A stretch of 64,000 bases of DNA from Chitinophaga sp. XS-30 (GTDB lineage Bacteria > Bacteroidota > Bacteroidia > Chitinophagales > Chitinophagaceae): assembly GCF_008086345.1 (NCBI RefSeq), contig NZ_CP043006.1, forward strand, positions 3,470,032-3,534,031. The letters are read 5' to 3'. Positions 1 to 9,730 of this stretch are shown piece after piece; position 1 is the first letter of the stretch; the number at the start of each line of letters is the position of its first letter. Position numbers and translations under genes: made by a program. The notes beneath the pieces were generated by a model. It was not told where the DNA came from. It saw only the letters and a program-made list of their open reading frames with translations, and did no database searches.

Positions 1-135
1 GCCAGACGCCTGCTGCAGGACGGCGGTGTATCCGTAGGGGACATTGCTATAGACCTCGGGTATAGTGAACCCCAGAATTTTACAAAGGCCTTTAAACGGT
101 ATTTCGGATACACACCGGGAGAAGTGAAGGGGTGA
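1..135 (+). CDS. AraC-family transcriptional regulator, C-terminal end only (partial)
   Basis: Open from the first base and stopping with TGA at 133-135, this encodes the last 44 residues of an AraC/XylS-type regulator. The visible part is the second helix-turn-helix: VGDIAIDLGYSEPQNFTKAFKR followed by the usual YFGYTPGE ending. The family binds DNA through two HTH motifs and usually has an N-terminal sensing domain, which lies outside the window, so its ligand and targets cannot be told. Confidence 0.85.
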   Translation, partial: ARRLLQDGGVSVGDIAIDLGYSEPQNFTKAFKRYFGYTPGEVKG

Positions 136-204
136 GGGTTGTACTCCGCCCACCACTGATCAAAATCTTCGCTTTCATATCAGAATAATCCCTATGTTTA
201 AAAT

Positions 205-1722
205 ATGAAAAGCATACTCACCATCGCCCTCATCCTGGGCAGCACCCATCTCTTCGCGCAGAAAGCGCCTGCCACCCCGGCTGAAGACAAATCATCCGGC
301 GGAAAGAGCCGCACCCTGAGCATCGATACCTCGGTGGAGACCACGCACGAAGCGACCATCCGCGGCCAGAAGGTCCCCTACAAAACCATTGCCGGCACCC
401 TGCCGGTATGGGACGATGAAGGCAAGGTCATCGCCGGTGTATTTTATACTTATTTTGAAAGACAGGGCGTGGCGGACCGCGGCACAAGGCCACTGGTATT
501 TTCTTTCAATGGCGGGCCGGGCACGGCTTCTGTGTGGATGCAGATCGGTTATACCGGCCCCAGGGTGCTGAAGATCGATGATGAAGGCTATCCCGTGCAG
601 CCATACGGCATGAAAGACAACCCGCATTCCATCCTCGATGTGGCCGATATCGTGTATGTAGATCCCGTGAATACCGGCTTTTCCCGCCCCGCTAACAAAG
701 ACGTGCCGGGCAGCAGGTTTTTCGGGGTGAACCAGGACATCAAATACCTCGCGGAATGGATCAATACTTTCCTTTCCCGATATAAACGCTGGGCTTCGCC
801 CAAATACCTCGTTGGTGAAAGCTACGGTACCACCCGTGTTTCCGGGCTGGCACTGGAACTGCAGAACGCGCAATGGATCTACCTGAACGGGGTAGTGCTG
901 GTGTCGCCTACAGACCTGGGCATCGAACGCACTGGCCCCGTAAGCGCCGCGCTGCGTCTCCCTTATTACACCGCCACGGCATGGTACCACAAGGCATTGC
1001 CGGCCGATCTGCAGCAGAAAGAACTGACCACGCTTTTGCAGGAAGTGGAGACCTTTACCATAAAGGACTATATCCCCGCGCTGGCGGAAGGCGGTTTCAT
1101 CAGCGAGGCAGAAAAGAAGGCGATTGCCGGCAAGGTGAGCCGCTATGCCGGTTTATCAGAACGGGTGGTCATGCAGCAGAACCTGGACATTCCCACCAAT
1201 TTCTTCTGGAAAGAATTGCTGCGCGATCGTGGTTATACCGTAGGCCGCCTGGATTCCCGGTACCTGGGCATCGATCGTAAAGATGGCGGCGAGCGGGTGG
1301 ATTTCAATGCGGAACTGACTTCCTGGCTCCATTCCTTTACGCCCGCCATCAACATTTATCTGAGAGAAGAATTGAAGTATAAGACCGATCTGAAATATTA
1401 TATGTTCGGCCCGGTGTTCCCCTGGGACAACCAGGGCAACCGCACCGGCGAGAACCTGCGTCAGGCTATGGCCCAGAACCCCTACCTCCATGTGCTGATC
1501 CAGAGCGGGTACTACGATGGCGCCTGTGATTACTTCAATGCCAAATACAGCATGTGGCAGCTGGACCCCAGCGGCAAAATGAAAGACCGCCTTTCCTGGG
1601 AAGGGTATCGCAGCGGGCACATGATGTATCTCCGCAAAGATGACCTGGCCACCAGCAATGACCATCTGCGGGAATTCATTTTACGGTCCATTCCCAAAAC
1701 AGGGCAGGCCGCAAAATATTGA
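205..1722 (+). CDS. Secreted peptidase S10 (serine carboxypeptidase-like)
   Basis: A 505-residue protein with a signal peptide (MKSILTIALILGSTHLFAQ). Serine carboxypeptidases release C-terminal residues from peptides. The S10 marks are visible: the oxyanion-hole region NGGPGTAS near residue 100, DPVNTGFSRP, the nucleophile motif GESYG near residue 200, a catalytic Asp candidate in GYYDGACDY and a His candidate in SGHMMYL near the C-terminus. Length fits the family. It is monocistronic, and a terminator hairpin follows at 1741. It probably acts in the periplasm or outside the cell; the substrate is unknown. Confidence 0.88.
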   Translation: MKSILTIALILGSTHLFAQKAPATPAEDKSSGGKSRTLSIDTSVETTHEATIRGQKVPYKTIAGTLPVWDDEGKVIAGVFYTYFERQGVADRGTRPLVFSFNGGPGTASVWMQIGYTGPRVLKIDDEGYPVQPYGMKDNPHSILDVADIVYVDPVNTGFSRPANKDVPGSRFFGVNQDIKYLAEWINTFLSRYKRWASPKYLVGESYGTTRVSGLALELQNAQWIYLNGVVLVSPTDLGIERTGPVSAALRLPYYTATAWYHKALPADLQQKELTTLLQEVETFTIKDYIPALAEGGFISEAEKKAIAGKVSRYAGLSERVVMQQNLDIPTNFFWKELLRDRGYTVGRLDSRYLGIDRKDGGERVDFNAELTSWLHSFTPAINIYLREELKYKTDLKYYMFGPVFPWDNQGNRTGENLRQAMAQNPYLHVLIQSGYYDGACDYFNAKYSMWQLDPSGKMKDRLSWEGYRSGHMMYLRKDDLATSNDHLREFILRSIPKTGQAAKY

Positions 1723-1740
1723 CAGGAAGAGTTTTGAAAT

Positions 1741-1773
1741 GTCCCGGTATCCTGAAAGGTGCCGGGATTTTTT
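1741..1773 (+). terminator. Rho-independent terminator after the S10 peptidase
   Basis: TCCCGG at 1742-1747 pairs with CCGGGA at 1762-1767, with inner CCT/AGG pairing, and a run of T follows. It lies 19 bp after the S10 stop codon. Confidence 0.75.
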
Positions 1774-2074
1774 ATACCTGCTTTTGTTAAGATTTTGTAA
1801 AGATTGTTTTTTGTTTTTGTAACTTTAATCTGCATCAGCGCAATAGACAGGCCGTAACAACCAACTGCCTGTTGACGACAGGAAAAACAACTTGTCATTA
1901 CAATGTCATTTAGCGGAAGAGGTATTTTTAAGTTATCCGCAAAGGTGATAGATTAGGAGTATTGTTACATCATACACCCAACAGAGAAGACCAGATCAGA
2001 TCGCGAGAAACGCCAAATTGTATTGTTTGAAATGAGGGACTAGCTACTCAACTTTTTGGAACAGAAAAAGAAAC

Positions 2075-2136
2075 TCACCAGTAAAAAGAAAACAGAAAAA
2101 ACTTCACCAGTAACGAAACCAGAAAATCACCAGTAA
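2075..2136 (+). repeat. Three copies of the 10-mer TCACCAGTAA
   Basis: Exact copies lie at 2075-2084, 2104-2113 and 2127-2136, spaced 29 and 23 bp apart in an A-rich context. Spacing near two to three helical turns would suit a regulator-binding array, but no regulator can be assigned. Confidence 0.6.
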
Positions 2137-2371
2137 AATTCGAAACACTTCCGAGAGGGAACAAACACTGTGTTGACCGAAACCGAAAGGACGCTAAATC
2201 GATTTTGTGAGGATGTTCCGGCTGACCCGGACGCCGGCAGGATACCCTGCGCGAATGCTTGATGAAAAGGGGCGGCAAACACACCAACAGTTGAACACAT
2301 TGCTAAAGCTGCCTTCGGGCGGGAAGGAGAAGTATTGCCTTGGCGGCAGTAAAACACCAGCGTAAAGCAAC

Positions 2372-2588
2372 ATATCAGGCTTGTAAAAAATTGCCATCCG
2401 TGGCGAACGGGAGAGTATTGCCTTAGCGCAGCGAGGCAACATGTAACAGATCATATATCAGGCTTGTAAAAAAATGCCATCCGTGGCGAACGGGAGAGTA
2501 TTGCCTTAGCGCAGCGAGGCAACATGTAACAGATCATATATCAGGCTTGTAAAAAAATGCCATCCGTGGCGAACGGGAAAGTATTGCC
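2372..2588 (+). repeat. 83-bp tandem repeat (two full copies, one partial)
   Basis: Copy A is 2372-2454 and copy B 2455-2537; they differ at one base. Copy C starts at 2538 and is recognisable to about 2588. A diverged piece with the same core (TTGCCATCCGTGGCGAACGG) recurs at 2695-2735. Each unit contains TTGCC...GGCAA, which can form a hairpin; a different hairpin with the same arms appears at the diverged end of copy C (TTGCcataacggtaGCAA, 2584-2600). Confidence 0.85.
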
Positions 2589-2948
2589 ATAACGGTAGCA
2601 AAACAGTGCGCCGCAAGTGGCATAACAGGCTTGTAACAGGTATCATCTGTGGACGCACGGCTTTTATAAAACGCGACAACATATAACACATCACATATCA
2701 CGCGTGTAAAAAATTGCCATCCGTGGCGAACGGGATATCTATGCCCTGACGCAAAATTTCCGTGTCCAAAGAACAACATATATGCAGCCGGTATAATTAA
2801 AATGATCGCTAACACACAGTAGATTTTTTAATCGTCAAAGGTTTCATCCGGCCTGTTAAAATTAAATATGAACATATGAAAGTAAACAGCTCCTGACCAA
2901 CAAACATTTTCCTTACCAATTCAACAACGACAACCAAAATTTAACAGT

Positions 2949-5900
2949 ATGTGTAAAAAAATGATCTACCTGATGTTCCTGCTACTGCTATCCTTACAGG
3001 GGATGGCGCAGGAACGGAACGTTACCGGCACGGTAACGGACAAATCCGGCAATCCTCTGCCGGGCGTAACTATTATGGAAAAGGGGACAACCAGCGGCAC
3101 TGTAACAAATGCCGAAGGCAAATTCGCCATGACGCTCAGAGGGTCTTCCGGCGTGCTGGTCTTTTCCTTCATAGGCTTTAACAGCAAGGAAGTGGAGATT
3201 GCCGGCAGATCCATCCTTAACGTCACCCTGGAAGACAATCAGAAGATGCTGCAGGACGTGGTGGTGATCGGATACCAGGAGGTATCCCGCCGGAAGAATA
3301 CCGCCGCAGTGTCAACGGTAAAAGGAGAAACGATCGCGAACCTTCCCGCGGCGAGTGTGGACATGATGTTGCAGGGCCGCGTCAGCGGGGTGAATGTACA
3401 GAACTTCTCCGGTGAGCCGGGTGTCCGCAACAGCCTGGTGGTGCGTGGCAATACTTCCGTACTGCGGGGGTACGACGAAGCCCGCGCGCTCAGTTCACCC
3501 TTGTATGTGATAGACGGTATCATCACCACCACCAACGATCTCGGTGCGCTGGAAGGGAATGGTACCGGTACCAACGTTATCGCCGGCCTGAATCCCAACG
3601 ACATCGAATCCATCGACATCCTCAAAGATGCCTCCGCCTCGGCGATCTACGGTTCCCGCGGCTCGAACGGTGTGATCATCATCAAGACCCGCCGCGCCAA
3701 AGTAGGGAAACCGGAATTCAATTTCAGCACCTACATGGGCATCGCGCAAAAGCCCAAACTGGTGGAGACCGTGATAGGAGCGCAGGAGCGCAGAATGAAA
3801 CAGGATGTGCTGTTCCTTTACAACGGATATGTAGATAATGAATACCTGCCCATGATGCTGACGGACAGCCTCAATCCCGCTTTCAATAATGCTACCGACT
3901 GGCAGGGGATGTTCTATAAGACCGGTATCCTCAATAACTACGATCTCTCCGTAGCCGGAGCCACTGAATCGGTGAATTACCGCTTAAGCCTCGGCCATTA
4001 CAAAGAAGATGGTATCGTCAAGAACACCGGTTTCAAACGTTATTCCATCCTGGGTTCTGTAGGAGCTACCATAGCGCCCTGGCTGCGGAATCAAACCCGC
4101 TTCAGGCTGGGCCGGACGGACCGTCCGCGGAGCATCAACGAACGTACCGGCAGCTTCTTCGCGTTCAGCACCTATACATTGCCTTCCTCTTTTTATGCGT
4201 TGACGGATGAAAGCCGGGAATACCTGCTGGGGAACAATAACCGGGTGGACAAGAACATCGATAATGATCTCCAGTTCAGTACCACCTTTACAGCAGATAT
4301 CCTCAAAAACCTGCACTTCAACGGTACGGTCAATTATCAGACAAAGACCTCGAACCGGGATTATTACCAGCCATCCGTGGTGCGGGACAACGGGCAGGGA
4401 TTTGCCTCTTCCTTCGCCTCAAAATCTGAATACATCACCGCCTATGCTACGATAGACTACTCCACAAGTTTCGGGGAACACACCATCAATGCCCTGGCCG
4501 GCCAGAACATCGAATATACCATGTACCGTTCCAACTACGGGGAGGCGGACCTTATCCCCAATGACTACGTGTGGCGGGTGATCGTGGCGAACAAGAATTA
4601 TTCCTATACAGAAAGCCAGATACAGGAAACCGGTCTGCAAAGCCTGCTAGCACGCCTGAACTACGACTATAAGGAACGTTACCTGTTATCTGCGGTATTT
4701 AACGCCGATGCCTCTTCCAAGTTCGGCCGGGACAGCCGCTGGGGCTTTTTCCCCTCCGTTTCCGTCGGATGGATCGCAACGGATGAGCCGTTCATGCAGG
4801 GGAAAGCCGGATGGATGAACTTCCTGAAATTCCGCGGCAGCTACGGTATTACCGGGAACCAGCCGGAAAGCAATTACCTGGGTTATAACAACTACACCGT
4901 CAACAGCGCCGGATTTAACGGCGCGGGTGGAACGACCTCCTACAACGGTACGCCGGTGATCACCCCGGATTACTATGACGGGATCGCACAGCGTAATCTC
5001 TCCTGGGAAGAATCGCGGCAGGGAAATGTGGGTGTGGAAATGGGATTGTTCAAAGACCGGGTACGCCTGGTAGCTGATCTGTATAGCCGGAATACCACCA
5101 AAGGTTTTTTCAACTACCTGCTGCCGAACGCCAGCGGATACACGCAGGCACAGACCAACGCTATCGGCCTGCGGAATTCCGGACTGGAGCTGACCCTCAA
5201 TACCCGCAACCTGCCTGATCGCAGTACCCTGAAATGGGTGACGGACTGGACCTTTTCCTACAACAAGAACGTGATCACTGCATTGCCGAACGGCGGCCGA
5301 AGTATCGTATTCAATTATAATACCGGGGTATATGGACTGGATTACCTGCTCTCCGTAGGTCTCCCTGTAAATCAGTACTATGTATTCGAATTTGCCGGGA
5401 TATACGCCAGCCCGGAAGACATCCCCTACAACTTCCTGACGGGCCAGCCGATGAAGAACTTCGTAGGGTGGGACTATCACGAAGGCGACCCTATCCTGAT
5501 AGACCAGGACGGGAATTTCGACCTGAAAGAACCGATGGACCAGATCATCGGCGGCGATCCCAATCCTAAATTCTATGGCGGTATCCTCAATACTTTTGTC
5601 TGGAAGAACTTTTCCCTCAGCTTTTTCCTGAACTACACTTTTGGCCGCGATATTATGAACAGCTACCTGAACCGCCGCCTGGAATACCTTTTCGAGGCCA
5701 CGGGCAATGGCGGTGAGCGTCAGTTGATGCAAAGAGGCATGATGGATATTTCCAAGCTCAACTACTGGAAGAAAACCGGTGATATTGCCGATATACCAAC
5801 ACTCTCCCTGGTGAATGGTGAGCGTTCCCCTTATCGTTTTTTTGATAAAAGCACCATGTATATCGAGGACGGCAGCTACCTCCGTGTAAAGAACGTTACG

Positions 5901-6101
5901 GTGGGGTATAACCTTGGCCCTGAACTGCTCAGAAGGCTCAAGCTCACGCGCCTGCGGTTCTACGGGATGATCGACAACCTGTACACCTTCCAGCGCTCCA
6001 CTATTCCGGATGCGGAAGCGGTAAACGCCTACGGCGTATATACGGGAGATGGATACCCGATCCCTGCAAAATATACCCTGGGGCTGGACTTCAGCTTCTG
6101 A
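2949..6101 (+). CDS. SusC/RagA-type TonB-dependent outer membrane transporter
   Basis: A 1050-residue protein with a signal peptide ending in GMAQ, an N-terminal carboxypeptidase-regulatory-like domain (VTGTVTDKSGNPLPGVTIMEKGT, about 25-100), a plug domain (SPLYVIDGI, SASAIYGSRGSNGVIIIKTR, about 100-245) and a C-terminal beta-barrel ending LGLDFSF. SusC proteins form the barrel of a SusCD importer driven by TonB for glycans or peptides. Start chosen at MCKKMIYLM; the internal Met at 2961 is an alternative. SusD follows 36 bp downstream and two lipoproteins complete the operon. The cargo is not evident: no glycoside hydrolase lies nearby, and the neighbours are a peptidase and a fasciclin protein. 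Confidence 0.93.
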   Translation: MCKKMIYLMFLLLLSLQGMAQERNVTGTVTDKSGNPLPGVTIMEKGTTSGTVTNAEGKFAMTLRGSSGVLVFSFIGFNSKEVEIAGRSILNVTLEDNQKMLQDVVVIGYQEVSRRKNTAAVSTVKGETIANLPAASVDMMLQGRVSGVNVQNFSGEPGVRNSLVVRGNTSVLRGYDEARALSSPLYVIDGIITTTNDLGALEGNGTGTNVIAGLNPNDIESIDILKDASASAIYGSRGSNGVIIIKTRRAKVGKPEFNFSTYMGIAQKPKLVETVIGAQERRMKQDVLFLYNGYVDNEYLPMMLTDSLNPAFNNATDWQGMFYKTGILNNYDLSVAGATESVNYRLSLGHYKEDGIVKNTGFKRYSILGSVGATIAPWLRNQTRFRLGRTDRPRSINERTGSFFAFSTYTLPSSFYALTDESREYLLGNNNRVDKNIDNDLQFSTTFTADILKNLHFNGTVNYQTKTSNRDYYQPSVVRDNGQGFASSFASKSEYITAYATIDYSTSFGEHTINALAGQNIEYTMYRSNYGEADLIPNDYVWRVIVANKNYSYTESQIQETGLQSLLARLNYDYKERYLLSAVFNADASSKFGRDSRWGFFPSVSVGWIATDEPFMQGKAGWMNFLKFRGSYGITGNQPESNYLGYNNYTVNSAGFNGAGGTTSYNGTPVITPDYYDGIAQRNLSWEESRQGNVGVEMGLFKDRVRLVADLYSRNTTKGFFNYLLPNASGYTQAQTNAIGLRNSGLELTLNTRNLPDRSTLKWVTDWTFSYNKNVITALPNGGRSIVFNYNTGVYGLDYLLSVGLPVNQYYVFEFAGIYASPEDIPYNFLTGQPMKNFVGWDYHEGDPILIDQDGNFDLKEPMDQIIGGDPNPKFYGGILNTFVWKNFSLSFFLNYTFGRDIMNSYLNRRLEYLFEATGNGGERQLMQRGMMDISKLNYWKKTGDIADIPTLSLVNGERSPYRFFDKSTMYIEDGSYLRVKNVTVGYNLGPELLRRLKLTRLRFYGMIDNLYTFQRSTIPDAEAVNAYGVYTGDGYPIPAKYTLGLDFSF

Positions 6102-6137
6102 CACAAATCCGATTGTTATCTGTTAAACTGAAAGATC

Positions 6138-7640
6138 ATGAAACGTTTCAAATATATCATACCCATTTTGCTGGCAGGATGGTTCCTGGTAAACAGCACG
6201 GCCTGCAACAAGGTGCTGGAACTGGAATCCAAGGAAAATCCCTCCAGCGGCAAGTTCTGGAAAAACCAGGGGGATGCCCTTGCCGGGCTCCTGGGCGGTT
6301 ATTCCCTGCTGCGCGATGCATTGACGGATGAGAACCGCTATTATGTTTACGGCGATGTGCCGGCCAATACTTTCCGGATCACTTATTACTCAGATTACGC
6401 CATCCACCAGCTCCGCGAAGGCTCTTTTGACGGTGTGTACTACGGATACCTGGAGAACCTGCAGAACTGGACGAAATTCTATAAAGCCATCGCCCAGGCG
6501 AACCTGCTGATCATGAAAATACCGGACATCCCGGAAGCAACGTTCACATCCGGCTACAAGGACTATTTCCTGGGAGAAGCCTACTTCCTCCGGGCCTTCA
6601 ATTACTTTTTCATCTCGAAGGTATGGGGAGATGTGCCATTGGTGCTGGAAGCAGTAGAGGATGTTGATGACGCGAAAAATTACGGCAGGGAAAAACAGGA
6701 TATCGTATTGGCCAAATGCCTGGAAGACCTGGATTCTGCTGTAGCACTGCTGCCGCAGATGCCGGTCAATACATCGGACAGGGGAGTGCGGGCTACCCAA
6801 GCCTCCGCGCTGGCATTGCAGGCACATATTTACGCCTGGATGAAGAATTATGAGAAATGCGAGGAGGTAACACGGGACCTTGTGGCCAATCCCGGCAGCT
6901 ATGGGTTGACTTTCGTTACGGATTCCGCACAGTATGAAGCCATCAGTGTAGGCCGCTCTACGGAAGGCATCTTCGAGATCAATATCAACTATGAGCAGAA
7001 TGAAGGCTCATCCCAAGGCATCGGTCAGAAAACGCTGTATGCACCATACCTGGCTACGAGGGAGCCGGGCAGCAATCTTGAAGGAGTGCCCTGGCTGGTG
7101 CTCCGCGAAACCATGAACAGGCTGTTCACCCCGGATGACCTGCGCAGGAAAATATGGATATTCGAAGATCCCATCGCGCAGGATATGCTCATGCTGCGGA
7201 AATACGCCAAAGTATATTACCGCGATGGCGATGAGCGCAGAGATCCCCGCTATTCCAACAACATCATCATCAACCGTCTCTCGGATGTCATTCTCCTGCG
7301 TGCCGAAGCGCTGTATATGAACGGAGATGAGCCGGGCGCCCGCACACTGGTGAATATGACCCGTAACCGCGCCGGTATCGGAGACGTAGACCCGGGCATC
7401 ACCGGCGATGGATTTTTCCGTGAACTGGTGTATGAACGTCAGCGGGAACTGTTCGCGGAAGGCCATGCTTTCTGGGACCTGCTCCGTACCGGAAAGATCA
7501 CCGATTTCAATTCCATTTTCAACGGCGCGCTTGAACCGGGGCATACCGCCTATGGCCGTAATTACTGGCCTATACCCAGAGTATTGTTCAAAGACAACCT
7601 GCTCATGAAACAAACGCCTTACTGGAACGGCAGACTCTGA
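6138..7640 (+). CDS. SusD/RagB-family surface lipoprotein
   Basis: A 500-residue lipoprotein with lipobox STAC followed by NKVLELES. SusD proteins are alpha-helical TPR-like lids over the SusC barrel that bind substrate at the cell surface. Typical features are visible: EAYFLRAFNYFFISKVWGDVPL near residue 150, SDVILLRAEALYMNGD near 380, and a C-terminal VYERQRELFAEGHAFWDLLRTG. Translationally close to SusC (36 bp) and followed 20 bp later by a fasciclin lipoprotein, it is clearly part of the same operon. Confidence 0.93.
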   Translation: MKRFKYIIPILLAGWFLVNSTACNKVLELESKENPSSGKFWKNQGDALAGLLGGYSLLRDALTDENRYYVYGDVPANTFRITYYSDYAIHQLREGSFDGVYYGYLENLQNWTKFYKAIAQANLLIMKIPDIPEATFTSGYKDYFLGEAYFLRAFNYFFISKVWGDVPLVLEAVEDVDDAKNYGREKQDIVLAKCLEDLDSAVALLPQMPVNTSDRGVRATQASALALQAHIYAWMKNYEKCEEVTRDLVANPGSYGLTFVTDSAQYEAISVGRSTEGIFEININYEQNEGSSQGIGQKTLYAPYLATREPGSNLEGVPWLVLRETMNRLFTPDDLRRKIWIFEDPIAQDMLMLRKYAKVYYRDGDERRDPRYSNNIIINRLSDVILLRAEALYMNGDEPGARTLVNMTRNRAGIGDVDPGITGDGFFRELVYERQRELFAEGHAFWDLLRTGKITDFNSIFNGALEPGHTAYGRNYWPIPRVLFKDNLLMKQTPYWNGRL

Positions 7641-7660
7641 TCATCTTAAAAACTGACATC

Positions 7661-8344
7661 ATGAAACGTATCATAAAATGGCCGCTTTTTGCATTGTTGA
7701 TCTTCTCTTTTGCTTCCTGCAAAAAGAATGACTACCTCGTGGGCGGAGACCTCCACAACCCGCAATTCAACGGCACCACTTACGAATACCTGCAAACGAA
7801 CCCGCTGTTCGATACCCTGCTGCTGCTGATCGACAGAACAGGTTTGCAGGAAGAAGTGAATGCCGCAGGCAGCACTTTCTTTGCCCCTTCCGATTATTCC
7901 ATCCAGCATTACGTGAAAAAGGTGGTGCAGGCCAGAAAGCGACTGGAAGCGAATGACGAGAACCTTGTGTTCGAGTTCAGCGAGCTTGATTTTGACCTGC
8001 TAAAGGATTCCCTAAGGGCCTACCTTTTCCCCGAAAAGATCGAGCGGACCGGGCTGACGGAAGATGGCGCATTCTTTTCCGCCAAAGATGGTGAAGAAAG
8101 GCATATCTCCCTGCGGGACGATCCCACCGGCGAATACCAGACCGGCGGGCTGACCATCATCCCGCAATACATCTATTTCTCAAAGGTGATCGGCACCGTT
8201 GATCCTATCGACAATTCCGATATTCCGGAAGCGGAAAGGGACACCCGTATAGTTGCGCAAACCACTGGCATCCTGACCACCAACGGAGTGCTGCATGTGC
8301 TGGCCAACTCCCACATCTTCACCTTTGCCACCGAACCTAAATAA
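7661..8344 (+). CDS. Fasciclin (FAS1)-domain lipoprotein
   Basis: A 227-residue protein with lipobox FASC/KK near residue 20. One FAS1-like domain is suggested by NAAGSTFFAPSDYSIQHYV and the closing TTNGVLHVLANSHIFTF. FAS1 domains are extracellular adhesion or ligand-binding modules. Its place third in a SusCD operon, a recurring arrangement in Chitinophaga-like genomes, suggests an accessory surface protein of the importer. No enzymatic motif is visible. Confidence 0.75.
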   Translation: MKRIIKWPLFALLIFSFASCKKNDYLVGGDLHNPQFNGTTYEYLQTNPLFDTLLLLIDRTGLQEEVNAAGSTFFAPSDYSIQHYVKKVVQARKRLEANDENLVFEFSELDFDLLKDSLRAYLFPEKIERTGLTEDGAFFSAKDGEERHISLRDDPTGEYQTGGLTIIPQYIYFSKVIGTVDPIDNSDIPEAERDTRIVAQTTGILTTNGVLHVLANSHIFTFATEPK

Positions 8345-8350
8345 ACGATC

Positions 8351-9346
8351 ATGACCACAAGTAACATGCATAAAAAGATACACCGGGGCATACTGGCCAG
8401 CCTGTTCATCCTGGCCGCCGCCGTTTCCTGCAAAAAGATCCCGGTAGGGTATATCAGCGACCAGATACGCTATGTGAACGATACGTTCCGCGTGCCCAGA
8501 GGTACGAATTATAGAGCTGATCCGAAAGCATTCGAACTGGATGGTTCCAATTACCCCATCAGCGTGAAGCTGCTGGAAGTGAGGGACCTGGCTACGGGAA
8601 AACCCACAACCCTTTTTTCCGAAGAGAAAGAGGTGTATATCTGGACCGCGCTTTTCAATCCCGATACAGATACCACGGTGGAATTGCTGAACCTGAAACG
8701 GGAGAAAAAAATGGTGCCGCCGCTGGAGATCGTGGAGAAGTCCGGCCAGTTGATCTTCAACGAGGGTTCTATCAACATTCCCACCGGCAATTATTCGTTT
8801 GATGTGCAGGTGTCCAACGGCAGCGGCACCAAAACTTTCCGCGATATATCGGTGATCCAGATACTGGATCAGCCATTCCGCCAGGAGGGCGCGCCAGGCT
8901 GTGCCTATTTCATCGACGGTACCAATACCTATGGGGACCTTGCCATCCCGGTAATGACCTATCGCAAGGTGTCCGACGAAGGGTACCAGGTAAGGCTCAA
9001 GATAGTGGACAAGAACGGTGTGCCCTTCAATCCCAAAGCCGGTGAGCTGATCCGCCGCGGTGACAGGCCGACATTTGAGACCTATGCCAAATTCAACCCG
9101 GTAGAATATACGGACACAACGATGGTCTGCAATTTCGAGTTGACGCCTTTTCCTATACTGGAATATCCAGGTTATGGATACCTGATGTATTACCGCATTC
9201 CCAGCGAGTTTGCTACAATAGACCCAGGCATAACGCCTACGGAGGAACCGATCTACAACGTGAATCCCCGTTTTGCGTTCCGCCTGTTGGTAGCGGGTAC
9301 TTATGAGGTAACGATACAAATGCCGCAGGTGACCAGAAAAGCGTAG
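8351..9346 (+). CDS. Operon-end lipoprotein (DUF5007-like)
   Basis: A 331-residue lipoprotein with lipobox AVSC/KK near residue 27; the start could also be Met6 at 8366. The mature protein is beta-rich, starting with KIPVGYISDQIRYVNDTFRVPRG and containing the sequence DQPFRQEGAPGCAYFIDGTNTYGD. It recalls the DUF5007 proteins that often follow SusCD and fasciclin genes in Bacteroidota; that match is from memory. It begins 6 bp after the fasciclin gene and closes the operon; a terminator-like hairpin follows. Likely a surface-exposed component with unknown ligand. Confidence 0.65.
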   Translation: MTTSNMHKKIHRGILASLFILAAAVSCKKIPVGYISDQIRYVNDTFRVPRGTNYRADPKAFELDGSNYPISVKLLEVRDLATGKPTTLFSEEKEVYIWTALFNPDTDTTVELLNLKREKKMVPPLEIVEKSGQLIFNEGSINIPTGNYSFDVQVSNGSGTKTFRDISVIQILDQPFRQEGAPGCAYFIDGTNTYGDLAIPVMTYRKVSDEGYQVRLKIVDKNGVPFNPKAGELIRRGDRPTFETYAKFNPVEYTDTTMVCNFELTPFPILEYPGYGYLMYYRIPSEFATIDPGITPTEEPIYNVNPRFAFRLLVAGTYEVTIQMPQVTRKA

Positions 9347-9362
9347 AAAAACCCTGAATAAT

Positions 9363-9399
9363 GGTGGCGGGAAGTGAAAGGCTTTCCGTCACCTTTTTT
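9363..9399 (+). terminator. Terminator after the SusCD operon
   Basis: GGTG at 9363-9366 and following bases pair imperfectly with TTTCCGTCACC ending at 9393, and TTTTTT follows. It lies 17 bp after the last gene of the operon. Confidence 0.6.
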
Positions 9400-9414
9400 A
9401 TTTACACTGCCTCT

Positions 9415-9516
9415 TTATACCGCCTCGGGAAATCCTCTTTTCTTGTCAGCACCAATGGCCCGCCGCAGTTTGATCAGTTCTTCAGCGATGATTTCCCGCC
9501 TCGGATGGTCAGCCAT
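9415..9516 (-). pseudogene. 33-residue open frame, likely out-of-frame tail of the small gene upstream
   Basis: On the minus strand, the ORF ending at 9509 overlaps a new ATG (9514-9516) in another frame. It reads MADHPRREIIAEELIKLRRA and then ends in GFPEAV. The charged, helical, coding-looking composition directly after a stop suggests that a single frameshift split one gene. It could also be a genuine small gene translationally coupled through the overlap. Confidence 0.4.
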
Positions 9517-9730
9517 CCCAGTTTATTTTGCCGTTAGCACGCAGCACTTCTATGATCACATAAATAGCGTTTGAAATGACGGGATAGTCATCCAAAAGAT
9601 CAGTGATAGACGTTGCTTCTACAAATTGTACGGCATAAATGTGACCATTGATGGTCTCAAATTCATAGGTCACATTTGGTTTTGCTGGAAGGAATCCTGG
9701 TTTGATTGTGAAGTTGTAAGGGCTAACCAA
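9509..9730 (-). pseudogene. Small protein of unknown function, probably frameshifted
   Basis: A 73-residue frame that opens with TTG (9730), not ATG, overlapping the upstream frame by 61 bp. Sequence features: YEFETINGHIYAVQFVEATS followed by a hydrophobic helix (ISNAIYVIIEVLRANGK). This resembles the small beta/alpha proteins found as stand-alone or toxin-antitoxin partners in Bacteroidota, but no family is firmly recognised. The coding-like sequence continues in another frame below 9516, so the gene is probably broken. Confidence 0.4.

Larger units (their letters stand above)
1774..2948. other. Long non-coding region upstream of the SusC gene
   Basis: About 1.2 kb with no credible gene. 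The short open frames on the minus strand come from the repeat sequence. It holds a possible promoter near 1811-1826 (TTTTTG then TAACTTTA, close to TAnnTTTG), three TCACCAGTAA motifs (2075-2136) and an 83-bp tandem repeat (from 2372). If the SusC promoter is at 1.8 kb, most of this would be a long 5' leader RNA; that is inference. Confidence 0.6.

Noticed and set aside
2372..2588. CRISPR array
   Set aside because: The 83-bp units are contiguous with no unique spacers and no cas genes are nearby.
4686..6104. 472-codon minus-strand frame within the SusC gene
   Set aside because: Antisense to conserved SusC barrel sequence; no promoter, no family.
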